Shown here: positions 50,879 through 59,732 of the stretch, one piece after another
Layout: each line of letters opens with the position of its first letter
How positions within the stretch are numbered: the stretch's first letter is position 1
Origin: DATKDP01 sp035546335
GTDB lineage: Bacteria > Acidobacteriota > Thermoanaerobaculia > Gp7-AA8
DNA length: 64,000 nt
Direction: 5' to 3'
Assembly (NCBI GenBank): GCA_035546335.1
Contig: DATKDP010000114.1
Coordinates: 1 to 64,000, forward strand
Notes under the pieces: generated by a model
What the model saw: only the letters and a program-made list of their open reading frames with translations
Databases searched by the model: none
What the model was told of the DNA's origin: nothing
Made by a program: the position numbers and the translations under genes

Positions 50879-51244
50879 CGATCCGGCGGTGTTCGCGCTG
50901 GAGGGTGCGGCATCGCGAGTCCCCACGACATAGAGCGTGTAGATTCCGATCGCAGTCCCGAAGGGAACGACGACCAGGTTCAGGGCGCCGGCGAGGAGGG
51001 CGAGGAAGCGGCCCCATCGCGAACCGCGCAGAAGTCCGATGCCGCCGAGCAGCGCGGGGAGCGAGAAGACGAGAACGATGGTCGCCAGGACCGAGGCGAC
51101 GAGCCAGGTGACCGCGATCGCTTCGGAATCTCCGGAGAGCAGACCGCCACCGGCGATTGCGACGAACAGCACGCCGGCGAACGTCGATCCGAGAACTCCG
51201 AGCGCCATGAGCAGAACGGCTGCAATCGTATGATGCTTGTCCAT
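50858..51244 (-). CDS. Small hydrophobic membrane protein, unknown
   Basis: 128 residues with three or four hydrophobic helices (AAVLLMALGVLGSTFAGVLF, WLVASVLATIVLVFSLPALL, FLALLAGALNLVVVPFGTAI) and glycine-rich turns. GAGGTC is seen upstream of ATG 51244. No family is recognised. It is encoded next to, and divergent from, a Fur-type regulator. Confidence 0.65.
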   Translation of the reverse strand: MDKHHTIAAVLLMALGVLGSTFAGVLFVAIAGGGLLSGDSEAIAVTWLVASVLATIVLVFSLPALLGGIGLLRGSRWGRFLALLAGALNLVVVPFGTAIGIYTLYVVGTRDAAPSSANTAGSLPVVRE

Positions 51245-51392
51245 GCGGACCTCCTCGATTCACCTTTGAGTACGGAGCGGCTCGCGCAAGGTTGCACGAG
51301 CGGAGTAGGCGGGAGGAGAGGCGAGCGGGGCATACTCGATCCCGGGTCATGGTTCTCTGATACGATCCACGTGCGAAGGATGACCGGCCTCC

Positions 51393-51899
51393 ATGTCCCA
51401 CATCGAGAAAGAGATCGAGCGGTTCGACACATTCCTGCGCGAACAGGGACAGAAGCTGACGCGCGAGCGCGAGGCGCTGCTCCGGGTGATCTTCGCCACG
51501 CACTACCACTTCGACGCCGACGAGCTCCTCTTCCGCATGAAGGAGGGGAAGGTGAAGATCTCACGCGCCACGATCTATCGCACGCTCGAGCTCCTCGTGA
51601 AGTCCGGCCTCGTTCGTCGCGTGCACCTCGGAGAGGATCACTACCATTACGAGAGGGTGATCAGCGGGAAGAACTCCCACCATGATCATCTCGTCTGCAC
51701 GACCTGCGGATCGGTCATCGAGTTCCACGACCCTTCACTCGAAGAACGGCAGGAGCAGATCTGCTCCCGCTTCAAGTTCACTCCGACCTATCACAATCTC
51801 CAGATCCTCGGAGTCTGCGACGCCTGCGCTCGGAAGGGAGAGCATCCTCTCGCTCCCGATCGCGTCCTTCAGATCGCGCCGAACCGGCTGCGAAAATAG
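51393..51899 (+). CDS. fur: Fur-family metalloregulator
   Basis: 168 residues: winged helix (KLTREREALLRVIFATHYHF, ISRATIYRTLELLVKSGLV), then the metal-binding dimerisation part with HHDHLVCTTCGSVIEFHD and the second Cys pair CDACARK, forming the structural zinc site. It ends 11 bp from the convergent end of an iron importer gene cluster, so it is probably the iron-sensing Fur; Zur or PerR cannot be excluded by sequence alone. Confidence 0.9.
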   Translation: MSHIEKEIERFDTFLREQGQKLTREREALLRVIFATHYHFDADELLFRMKEGKVKISRATIYRTLELLVKSGLVRRVHLGEDHYHYERVISGKNSHHDHLVCTTCGSVIEFHDPSLEERQEQICSRFKFTPTYHNLQILGVCDACARKGEHPLAPDRVLQIAPNRLRK

Positions 51900-51910
51900 A
51901 GGGGCGCGTC

Positions 51911-52966
51911 TCACTCGACGAGTGCGCCTCCCGTCGGGACCCCGTCGCGAAACACGACGTACGATTTCGGCCTGAGTCGAAGGTGCAGCGGCCCCGCTTC
52001 GTCGTCGCTGAAGGAGGTGCGACGGATGCGAAGAATGCGGCCATCGCCGAGGAGAACTTCGTCGATCGCGTCGTGGCCGAAGAAGTGACGGTGCACTCGC
52101 TTTCCGAACGGGAGGCCTTCCGACGGTGCCACGACGACGATGTCCTCCGGCCGCACCAGGAGAAGGGCGGGACCGTCGTCGATCGCGATTCTCGCGCTTC
52201 CGATGCAACAGGTGAGCACCGAGTCGTGGATCGCAGCATCGATGAGCTGCCCCTCGCCGATCAGCTCCGCGACTTCGCGCGTCGCAGGGTGATGATAGAT
52301 GTCTGCGGGCGATCCGAGCTGAAGCAACCGCCCTCGAGACATCACTGCGACGGGATTGGCGATGCTAAGAGCCTCGTCCTGATCGTGGGTGACGAGGAGT
52401 GCCGTCACGCCGGCCCGATCGAGAATCGTGACGACGTCCTCTCGCACTCGCTGCCGGAGAGAGGCGTCGAGATTCGCGAACGGCTCGTCCAGAAGGACGA
52501 TCTTCGGCGAAGGAGCGAGCGCTCGGGCGAGAGCCACGCGTTGCTGCTGCCCCCCCGAGAGCTGATCAGGGTAGCGGTCCTGATGATCAGCGAGTCCTAC
52601 GAGCTCGAGCGCCGATGCGGCGATCTCTTCTCGATCGGCTCTCTTCCGAACGCCGTAGAGGACGTTCCGCTTCACCGTGAGATGAGGGAAGAGAGCCCCC
52701 TGTTGAAATACCATCCCGATCCGGCGACGCTCCGGCTCGATCCATCGATCTCCTGCCACGACGGCTCCGTCGACCATGATGCGGCCCGACGACGGAGACT
52801 CGAATCCGGCAATCGCTCGGAGCAGTGACGTCTTGCCGCAGCCGCTCGGACCGACCAGTGCCGCGAGCGCTCCTCTGGGGATCGCCAGACTCGCGTCGTC
52901 GACGGCGACCACGCTGCCGTAGCGGACGTCGAGGTGCTCGACTTCGACCATAGGAACGGATCGCAT
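51911..52966 (-). CDS. fbpC: Ferric-iron ABC transporter ATP-binding protein (FbpC-like)
   Basis: 351-residue ATPase of the Fbp/Sfu iron-uptake type. Walker A GPSGCGKTS, signature LSGGQQQRVALARAL, Walker B IVLLDEPFANLD, then a C-terminal TOBE-like regulatory domain (ALLLVRPEDIVVVAPSEG). ATG 52966 overlaps the permease stop by one base; ATG 52951 is an alternative. It is the last gene of fbpABC and is convergent with fur. Confidence 0.92.
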   Translation of the reverse strand: MRSVPMVEVEHLDVRYGSVVAVDDASLAIPRGALAALVGPSGCGKTSLLRAIAGFESPSSGRIMVDGAVVAGDRWIEPERRRIGMVFQQGALFPHLTVKRNVLYGVRKRADREEIAASALELVGLADHQDRYPDQLSGGQQQRVALARALAPSPKIVLLDEPFANLDASLRQRVREDVVTILDRAGVTALLVTHDQDEALSIANPVAVMSRGRLLQLGSPADIYHHPATREVAELIGEGQLIDAAIHDSVLTCCIGSARIAIDDGPALLLVRPEDIVVVAPSEGLPFGKRVHRHFFGHDAIDEVLLGDGRILRIRRTSFSDDEAGPLHLRLRPKSYVVFRDGVPTGGALVE

Positions 52967-54639
52967 CAGGCCCGGCTCCTTCCTTCCAGTGCCGGGCGGA
53001 TCACGAGCAGATAGAGCGGCACTGCAGAGGCCAGCAGCAGGACGAGCGCCGGGAGTGCCGCCTCCGAGTAGAGGGCCTCCCCCGTCGCCGACCAGATCCG
53101 CGTCGCCAGCGTTTCGAAGCCGATCGGACGAAGTATCAGAGTTGCCGGCAGCTCTTTCATGCTCGTGAGGAAGACCAGACCCCCGCCGGCGAGAAGGCCG
53201 GGTCGCAGCAGAGGCAGCGTGATCGTTCGAAGGCGCTCGAGCGGACCGGCACCGAGGCTTCTCGCCGCCTCCTCGAGCAACGGCGGAAACGCCGCGAGCG
53301 CCGTCTTCGTCGCCGAAACCGCTTCCGGCAGAAAGCGGATCACATAGGCGATCACCAGCAGAGCCGCCGTCTGATAGAGAAGAGGCAGCCAGCGGGATAC
53401 GAAAAAGACGAGCGCGAGCGCGATGACGATGCCCGGCAGGGCGTACCCGCCGTAGACGATCCGATCGACCCATCGGGAGACGGCGCTCGGATGCCGCGTC
53501 GCCCAGAGGGCCGGCCCGATCGAGAGAGCCACGGCGATGATGGCGGCCGCCAGGGAAGCGCGCAGCGAGTTTCCGGCGATCTCGCGAAGCGAGATCGCGA
53601 GCGAGACTCCGCGGCCGCCGCCGTGGAGCAGCCAGTAACCGATGGTCGCAACCGGAACGACGAGCGTCGCAAAGACGATCGATGAAGCAAAGGCGATCGC
53701 GGGCCAGCGCCACCGGCCGAGGGGAACCGGGGAAGCGACCGCGCGCGCGGAGGCCGAAACGGGACGGGCTCGTCGAACGAGCCACGCCTCCGTCGCAATG
53801 AACAGAAACGTGACGAGGACGAGAATCGTCGAGAGGGAGGCAGCCACCGTCCGGTCGAAGAGCGCGCGATAGGCGTTGTAGATAGAGACGGTGAAGGTGT
53901 TGTAGCGAACGATCGACACCGCTCCGAAATCGGAGAGGGTATAGAGCGCGATCAGCAGGCTGCCACTCGCCAACGCCGGCCTCAACGCGGGCATGATGGC
54001 GAAGGCGAACGTTCGCCAGCGTCCCATCCCCAGGCTTCGCGACGATTCCTCGAGAGCCGGATCGATTGCCCGGAGCGAGACAACGAGAAGCAGATACAGG
54101 TACGGATAGGTGAATAGAGAAAGGGCGATGAGGGCGCCGCTGTAGCCATAAGCCATCTCCGGAAGTCGCGCAACGCCACCACTCGACAGCATCTGCTGCA
54201 GATAGCCGCGAGGCCCGGCGACGGCCACGAGAATGAACGCGGCAATGTATGAAGGAAAGACGATCGGAATCGCAGCGGCCGTCGCCCAGACCGCGCGGCC
54301 CGGGAGATCCGTCCGGACGACGAGCCACGCCAGCGGCAGAGCGATCGCGAGCGACGCGGCGACCACGCCGGCGACGAGCAGAAGCGTCCGCACCAGCAGC
54401 ACTGCCGTCTGTCTCGAAAGAATCACAGCGAGATAACTGGTCACTCCGGCGTCAGCCGCGCGGATCGCGATGTAGGCGAGCGGAATCGAAACGGCTGCGG
54501 CGGCTGCCAGTGAAGGAATCGCGATGATCCACGGAACATGGCGGACTGAGTGCGGCCGCGCCGAGACGCGAAGGGAGAAGGAGCTCCGTGGGGCGAGCGA
54601 TTCAGAATTCAAGTCGAGGGCACCATCTCCAACGGTCAC
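52966..54639 (-). CDS. fbpB: Ferric-iron ABC transporter permease (FbpB-like)
   Basis: 557-residue inner-membrane protein containing two tandem six-helix permease halves, as usual for FbpB/SfuB. The two EAA loops read LEESSRSLGMGRWRTFAFAI and LEEAARSLGAGPLERLRTIT. It starts at GTG 54639, overlapping the fbpA stop. Together with FbpA and FbpC it moves ferric iron from periplasm to cytoplasm. Confidence 0.93.
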   Translation of the reverse strand: MTVGDGALDLNSESLAPRSSFSLRVSARPHSVRHVPWIIAIPSLAAAAAVSIPLAYIAIRAADAGVTSYLAVILSRQTAVLLVRTLLLVAGVVAASLAIALPLAWLVVRTDLPGRAVWATAAAIPIVFPSYIAAFILVAVAGPRGYLQQMLSSGGVARLPEMAYGYSGALIALSLFTYPYLYLLLVVSLRAIDPALEESSRSLGMGRWRTFAFAIMPALRPALASGSLLIALYTLSDFGAVSIVRYNTFTVSIYNAYRALFDRTVAASLSTILVLVTFLFIATEAWLVRRARPVSASARAVASPVPLGRWRWPAIAFASSIVFATLVVPVATIGYWLLHGGGRGVSLAISLREIAGNSLRASLAAAIIAVALSIGPALWATRHPSAVSRWVDRIVYGGYALPGIVIALALVFFVSRWLPLLYQTAALLVIAYVIRFLPEAVSATKTALAAFPPLLEEAARSLGAGPLERLRTITLPLLRPGLLAGGGLVFLTSMKELPATLILRPIGFETLATRIWSATGEALYSEAALPALVLLLASAVPLYLLVIRPALEGRSRA

Positions 54640-55664
54640 TCGAGCAGTCCGCTCTCCTGCAGCATCGTGAGTGTCTCCCCCAGCACAGCCGAGACATCCG
54701 CGAAATTGACCTCGGGAGTACGGACCTCGGAAAGTGGAACGAGATCGACGGCCGCATCAATCCCGGGAACGACGGGATATTCGTAGGTTTCCGAGGCGAA
54801 GTAGCGCTGTGCTTCGTCAGAGAGGAGGAAGCGAACGAGCTCGATCGCGTCCCGCTTCGGGCTCATGACTCCCACTCCGGCCAGATTGATGAAACTGGAT
54901 GCGTCCCCCTTCGGCATGAAGAAGTTCGCTGCCGGTGCATCGGGGCGCTGCTTCAGCGCCTGCCACAGGTAGTAATGATTGACCAGGCCCCATTCGATCT
55001 CACCGGCGATCACTGCATCGACGATCGCGCTGTTTTTCGAATAACGCTTCGGCTCGTTCCGGGCCATGTCCCGGAGCAACCTGGCGAGAGCCTCTCTGCC
55101 GTGTACCACGCGATAGACCGCCAGGTGCGCCTGAAAGGAAGCGTTCGCCGGTGCGATGCCGAATCTGCCGCGCCATCGTCGATCGACGACGTTGTCCAAA
55201 GCCTGCGGCAACGCCTCCGGCGTCATGCTCTTCGAGTTGTAGACGACGGTTCGCGCGCGGCCGGAAAGACCGATCCATGACCCGTCAGGGTGGACGAAGC
55301 GGGAAGGAACTCGTGAACGCACCTCGTCGGGAAGTGCGCGAAAAAGGCCGGCTTGCTCGACGGCGCCGAGAGCCGCGGCGTCCTGGGCGATGAAGAGATC
55401 GGCGCGGCTGTTTTTGCCTTCCTCGAGCAGCATCGCCGCCAGCTCGGCGGTTTCACCATAGCGTGTGTTGACTTTGATGCCCGACTGCTTCGAGAAGCGA
55501 TCGAGCAGCGGCGCGATCAGCGTTTCGCTGCGGCCCGAATAGACGCTCAGGGTCTTCGGAGCCGGGACAGGTTGCTCTCTCGTTCCGGGCAGAGGTGCTT
55601 CACGACGGCAGGCCGTCGCAAGGAGCGCCGCGAGGAAGGAGACGAGCGTGATGTGTCTCAACAT
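54636..55664 (-). CDS. fbpA: Ferric-iron substrate-binding lipoprotein (FbpA-like)
   Basis: 342 residues. The signal ends in the lipobox LLATAC, so it should be membrane-tethered. The mature part starts KTLSVYSGRSETLIAPLLDR, typical of FbpA/FutA; conserved tyrosines in SETYEYPVV and NHYYLWQ are candidate iron ligands. ATG 55664 is preferred to an open extension upstream because it begins the signal peptide. It lies 19 bp downstream of the TonB-dependent receptor gene on the same strand. Confidence 0.9.
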   Translation of the reverse strand: MLRHITLVSFLAALLATACRREAPLPGTREQPVPAPKTLSVYSGRSETLIAPLLDRFSKQSGIKVNTRYGETAELAAMLLEEGKNSRADLFIAQDAAALGAVEQAGLFRALPDEVRSRVPSRFVHPDGSWIGLSGRARTVVYNSKSMTPEALPQALDNVVDRRWRGRFGIAPANASFQAHLAVYRVVHGREALARLLRDMARNEPKRYSKNSAIVDAVIAGEIEWGLVNHYYLWQALKQRPDAPAANFFMPKGDASSFINLAGVGVMSPKRDAIELVRFLLSDEAQRYFASETYEYPVVPGIDAAVDLVPLSEVRTPEVNFADVSAVLGETLTMLQESGLLE

Positions 55665-55683
55665 TGTCGAAAGGAATGGAGGC

Positions 55684-57984
55684 TCAGAAATCCCAGGAGA
55701 CGCCTGCCAGGACCGTACGCGGGAGGCCCGGTCGAACGCCCGCAGGGCGTCGCGCGGCAATGTAGGTCTCATCGGTCAGATTCCGCACCTGAGCGAAGAG
55801 GCGCAGACGCGGAAGAATCGAATAGCTCGTCGTCAGATCGGTCAGCAGATACGAGTCGGTGCGCTCGTTCGCTGCCGTCGCGCCGCGACCTGCGACCGTC
55901 CGCATCGAGTCGGTGTAGGTGATGTCGACAGCGCAGCTCCAGCGGTCGAAGGCGACTCCCAATCCTGTTGCCCACTGATGTTCGGGGAGATATGGCAGCC
56001 GATCGCCCTTCTCGACTCTCGGGGCCCAGTCGTCGAAGGACGTTTCGAAGCTCGATTCGAACACGGCCCGAGTCCAGGTGTAGGCGAGTCGCACGGGAAG
56101 GCTGACCGGCAGGCGAGTGAGCTGACGGAAATCGCTCTGCAGCGACGCTTCGAGCCCTTTGACTTCGACTCTGCCGCCGTTGAACAGATTCCCCGTCCCT
56201 CCTCCGCCGGACGAGAGGGTATCCCTTCCGAGAAGGTTCTCATAGTCATTGAAGAACGCGACGAGCTGGGCTGTCATCGGCTTGCCCGTGTAGCGAACGC
56301 CGCTCTCGTAGTTGATACTCTCCTCCGGGCGTGTGCGCTCGTCGCTTCCCGGTCCCGGCGGGGCGAAGCCGCGGTGCACGCCGCCGAAGATACTCAGAGA
56401 GGGAGCGATCGAGTAGCTGGCACCGATGCCGGGGATGAGGACGCGAACGTCGTTTCTGAGCACGCGCGCCATCGTTCCTTCCCGTCGCGCATCGGTGCGT
56501 CCGTAATCCGTCTGGGTGAAGTCGATGCTCTCGAACCGGAAGCCCGGGGTCACGCTCCAGCGGCCGAAGGTCATCCGGTCCTGGACGAAGAAGGCGAGCG
56601 CACTCGCTTCGCCGATCCGGTTGGCATTGCTGCCGGGTGCACCCTCCTGCGCGAGAAACATCCTCCCGCCGATCATCGACCAGCTGTCGTCTTGCTGAAA
56701 GCGGTCTTCCTGATCCTGATGGTAGCGGAGGCCGATCTCGAGCTCATGGTCGAGAGCCGTTGTCGTCCGTCGGAGCGCGACGACCGACTGCACTCCCTGC
56801 GCATAGTAGTCGCGGCGGTTCGCCCTGAGTTTCAGCGAACCGGCATCGTCGCGCGCTCCGCGAAGGATCGCGAGCTGTGTCGAGAACGTTTCCGGGTCGT
56901 CGAGAATCGATGCGACGCTGACGCCCGCCACACTGTCGAGCTTGTACCAATTGCGGAAGAAGTCATTGCGGTAGACGGTGGTCGTCACGTCGAGCGAAGC
57001 CGATGGCTGAATGAAATGACGGAGCTGATACTGCTCGTGGTTCGCATCGATGAAGTCCTCCTGCGAGGCGGCGTAGCGGCGGTTGGGCGTCAGGGCGAAG
57101 TCAGCGTCGCTGATCCCGAGGTAGGTCTCGCGGCCGGATTGCGTGGTATGACCGAGCTTCAGCTCGAATGCCTGCTGGACGCGGGCGTCCCATGGTGAGT
57201 TGTAGCGCAGCTTGGCGACGTAATCATGAAGCTCGAACCCAGTGTCGCCGCCGCCGTCGAGGCGCTTGAAACCGTCGGTATCGAGCTGATAGGTCTCGAT
57301 GAGCCATCCGAACCGTCCGATCGAATCGCCGATGCTGGCGTGCATTCGCACGGTTGCGTCCTCGCCAGCGGCGAGATTGACATGTGCGGCGAAGTCGGAC
57401 GGGACACTCGTCGAGATCAGATTGAGCGCCCCTCCGGTCGTGTAGGGACCCTGCCGAATGGAGCTCGATCCTTTGCGGACTTCGATGGACTCCATCCGTC
57501 CGATCGTCGGAAAATAGTAGGCGGCGGGCGCGGAATAAGGAGCGGGAGCGATCAGAACGCCGTCTTCCATCAGGGTGATCTTCTGGCTTCGCTCGACTCC
57601 GGTTCCTCGCATGCCGATGTTGGGGCGAAGGCCGTAGCCTTCCTCGTCCTGAATGTTCACGCCGGGCACAGTGCGGAGAACGCGCGCCACGTCGGACTGC
57701 GATTGCCTCTGAAGCTCCTCCTTCCCGATGTAATGCGCCGAGCCCGGGATCTCGTCGACGCTTCCGGGACCGCCGGTGACGGTGAGCCGGTCGAAGAGAA
57801 CGAGAGGGGGGGTAACAGGCGGTGACGGAGCCGGAACTTCAGGAGCATTCGCCGTGCTCTGCTCATGGATGGACTCGGCGGGGGGGATGGCGGAGGTGTC
57901 GTGAGCGGGGAGGGAAATGGGAAGGACGAGAAGAGCGGAGAGGGAGATGATGGCGATGGAAGAAGAGCTGAGGGCCATATTCAT
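55684..57984 (-). CDS. TonB-dependent outer-membrane receptor (FecA-like)
   Basis: About 766 residues. Signal peptide (IAIISLSALLVLPISLPAHD), a Pro-rich linker, plug domain (about 85-205: PGSAHYIGKEELQRQSQSDV ... VPGVNIQDEEGYGLRPNIGM) and a 22-strand barrel ending VSWDF. The plug start LTVTGGPGSVDEIP is in the usual place of the TonB box region. It resembles ferric citrate/siderophore receptors and heads the fbpABC set, so import of chelated iron is likely. AAGGAG precedes ATG 57984, and a perfect operator-like palindrome covers the leader. Confidence 0.93.
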   Translation of the reverse strand: MNMALSSSSIAIISLSALLVLPISLPAHDTSAIPPAESIHEQSTANAPEVPAPSPPVTPPLVLFDRLTVTGGPGSVDEIPGSAHYIGKEELQRQSQSDVARVLRTVPGVNIQDEEGYGLRPNIGMRGTGVERSQKITLMEDGVLIAPAPYSAPAAYYFPTIGRMESIEVRKGSSSIRQGPYTTGGALNLISTSVPSDFAAHVNLAAGEDATVRMHASIGDSIGRFGWLIETYQLDTDGFKRLDGGGDTGFELHDYVAKLRYNSPWDARVQQAFELKLGHTTQSGRETYLGISDADFALTPNRRYAASQEDFIDANHEQYQLRHFIQPSASLDVTTTVYRNDFFRNWYKLDSVAGVSVASILDDPETFSTQLAILRGARDDAGSLKLRANRRDYYAQGVQSVVALRRTTTALDHELEIGLRYHQDQEDRFQQDDSWSMIGGRMFLAQEGAPGSNANRIGEASALAFFVQDRMTFGRWSVTPGFRFESIDFTQTDYGRTDARREGTMARVLRNDVRVLIPGIGASYSIAPSLSIFGGVHRGFAPPGPGSDERTRPEESINYESGVRYTGKPMTAQLVAFFNDYENLLGRDTLSSGGGGTGNLFNGGRVEVKGLEASLQSDFRQLTRLPVSLPVRLAYTWTRAVFESSFETSFDDWAPRVEKGDRLPYLPEHQWATGLGVAFDRWSCAVDITYTDSMRTVAGRGATAANERTDSYLLTDLTTSYSILPRLRLFAQVRNLTDETYIAARRPAGVRPGLPRTVLAGVSWDF

Positions 57985-57996
57985 GGGCTCCTTTAT

Positions 57997-58027
57997 AATT
58001 AGATTGAGACTCAGTCTCAATCTAATT
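57997..58027. promoter_or_regulatory. Perfect 31-bp palindrome, probable Fur-type operator
   Basis: A 15-1-15 perfect inverted repeat with half AATTAGATTGAGACT. Its centre TGAGACT-C-AGTCTCA has the 7-1-7 geometry of Fur boxes (TGATAAT-N-ATTATCA). It starts just beyond the -10 of the receptor promoter and ends 12 bases before the receptor ATG, so a bound repressor would block transcription of the iron cluster. Confidence 0.8.
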
Positions 58028-58031
58028 CGCC

Positions 58032-58060
58032 ATTCTCCCACGACCGATACGCGTTGTCAA
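58032..58060 (-). promoter_or_regulatory. Sigma-70-type promoter of the iron receptor
   Basis: On the minus strand TTGACA (58060-58055), 17 bases, GAGAAT (58037-58032). The palindromic operator begins four bases further, where transcription should start. Confidence 0.6.
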
Positions 58061-58079
58061 CGGCAAACGAAGAGCAGAA

Positions 58080-58157
58080 CGGTCGTCCCGCGACCGCCCG
58101 CCGGGTGGGAGGGTGGCGCGCATCGCCCGACGCGAATATCACAGCCTCGCAAGCGGC
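58080..58157. repeat. Partial copy of the long dispersed repeat's centre
   Basis: CGGTCGTCCCGCGACCGCCC ... GCGAATATCACAGCCTCGCA parallels the internal part of the complete copy that follows at 58159-58430 (around 58273-58350), as if the element had been inserted beside, or partly duplicated from, itself. Confidence 0.7.
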
Positions 58158-58158
58158 C

Positions 58159-58430
58159 CTCGTAGGGACGAAGCATTTGCGCGAGGGGCAGAGTTAGGGG
58201 CTTGCGACGCCGCAACGCAGCGCAATAGCTTCGTCCGCGTGCTTGCGAGATCGAACCAAGCCTGTGGGGAGAGCGGTCGTCCCGCGCCCGCCCCCGGCGT
58301 GGGAGGTGGCGCGCATTCGCCCGACGCGAATGTCACAGCCTCGCGAGCACCCGGGCGAAGCTATTGCGCTGCGCTCCGGTAATGCGAGCCTGTCGCCGCG
58401 GCCTGCGCGCAAATGCTTCGCCCCTGCGAG
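58159..58430. repeat. Dispersed long inverted-repeat element, copy B (about 272 bp)
   Basis: Same order as copy A at 18254: left arm from CTCGTAGGGACGAAGCATTT, centre with GGGAGAGCGGTCGTCCCGCG, right arm ending AAATGCTTCGCCCCTGCGAG. The two copies are clearly homologous over the whole length with scattered changes, some in both arms at paired positions. It occupies the spacer between the iron cluster and the L,D-transpeptidase; nothing in it looks coding. Confidence 0.85.
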
Positions 58431-58484
58431 AGTCTCGAACTCCTTCCGGCAGAGAGTTTGCTCTGGAAACGGCAGGAGATTGGC

Positions 58485-59732
58485 ATGAAGAGACAACTCA
58501 TTGGGATTGCTGTCGTTCTGGCCCTAGCCTCGTGTGACCGTGAGCGCCGGGAGCACGAGCCGGATGCCCCTCAACCCTCGAAGTCGGAGCGTTTGGAGGC
58601 GGAAGTGCCGCTCGGGCAGGGGCCCACCGCCGAGGAGATCGAGCGGGAACGGTTCAACAGTCGCTGGCGGGAGCTGCAGTCGTTTCGAGACGCGCTCGCC
58701 GCACGGCTCGGACGGGGGGAAGAGGGGAGCATCGAGGCAGAGCGGGGCCTGCAGTTCCTCCCCCGGGGAGAGTCGAAAGAATCATTCGAAGGTCTCGAGG
58801 CGGCGCGGATCGATGATCTTCCGCTTCTCGTTCCGATCAGTGGGGACGTGGCAGGCCCTTCGGTGCTGCGAGTCCAGGTGCTCCTCGACCGCGTCGGCTT
58901 CTCTCCCGGGATCATCGACGGCAGGTGGGGAAAGAATTCGGAGATCGCGCTCTACTGGTTTCAGCGGGAGAACGGGCTGGCACCGACGGGAAGCGTCGAT
59001 GAACCGACGTTCCGGACACTGTTTCGAAAGGCGGGCGGAGCTCCCACGCTCGTGCAGCGACCCCTCACGCAGGACGACGTGAAGGGGCCATTCGTCAAAA
59101 TTCCGGCCGATGTGTACGAGCAGGAAATGCTCGACTGCCTCTGCTACGAATCGCCGGGCGAAAAACTGGCGGAGATGGCTCACATGTCCGCCGAGCTGCT
59201 GGCTCTGCTGAATCGGGACATGAGTCTGGATGCGCCATCTGCCGGACAGGTGCTCGTTGCTCCGAATGTCCGTCCACCGCTGCAGCAGTCCGCTGCGCGC
59301 GGAATCGAGCGCCTGGTGGTTTCCGTCGAAGGGAACTATCTGCACGCTCTCGACGCGGCGGGAAACGTTCTCTTTCACGCGCCGACGACCGTCGGTTCGG
59401 AGTACGACCCCTCTCCGCAGGAGACGGTGACCATCAAGGCAATCGCGCACGATCCGCATTTCCACTATCAGCCTCGTTTGTTCCACGAGGTGCCGGATGA
59501 AAATCCCGAAGCGCATCTGAAGCCAGGACCGAACTCGCCTGTGGGCGTCGTCTGGATCGCCCTGAGCAAGCGTCATTACGGAATCCACGGTACCTCCGAT
59601 CCCGCGTCGATCGGATATGCGTCATCACACGGCTGCGTCCGCCTGACGAACTGGGATGCGCACGACCTCGCCCATCAGGTGCGCAGCGGGATGAGCGTGG
59701 CGTTCGTCGATCCGAGGCCAGCTGGAGGCTAG
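58485..59732 (+). CDS. L,D-transpeptidase lipoprotein with peptidoglycan-binding domain
   Basis: 415 residues. A short lipoprotein signal ends LALASC. A PG_binding_1 domain (about 120-185, VLRVQVLLDRVGFSPGIIDG) is followed by a linker and a YkuD catalytic domain (about 280-410), with HGTSDPASIGYASSHGCVRL giving the His and the catalytic Cys of SHGCVR. The layout matches periplasmic enzymes forming 3-3 cross-links or attaching proteins (ErfK/YcbB type). AGGAGA precedes ATG 58485. The last codons, Ala-Gly-Gly-stop, are formed by a heptamer unit (GGAGGCTAG). Confidence 0.9.
   Translation: MKRQLIGIAVVLALASCDRERREHEPDAPQPSKSERLEAEVPLGQGPTAEEIERERFNSRWRELQSFRDALAARLGRGEEGSIEAERGLQFLPRGESKESFEGLEAARIDDLPLLVPISGDVAGPSVLRVQVLLDRVGFSPGIIDGRWGKNSEIALYWFQRENGLAPTGSVDEPTFRTLFRKAGGAPTLVQRPLTQDDVKGPFVKIPADVYEQEMLDCLCYESPGEKLAEMAHMSAELLALLNRDMSLDAPSAGQVLVAPNVRPPLQQSAARGIERLVVSVEGNYLHALDAAGNVLFHAPTTVGSEYDPSPQETVTIKAIAHDPHFHYQPRLFHEVPDENPEAHLKPGPNSPVGVVWIALSKRHYGIHGTSDPASIGYASSHGCVRLTNWDAHDLAHQVRSGMSVAFVDPRPAGG

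Noticed and set aside
57997..58027. 31-bp palindrome as an insertion-sequence end
   Set aside because: No second copy or transposase seen, and it sits at an operator position just after a promoter.
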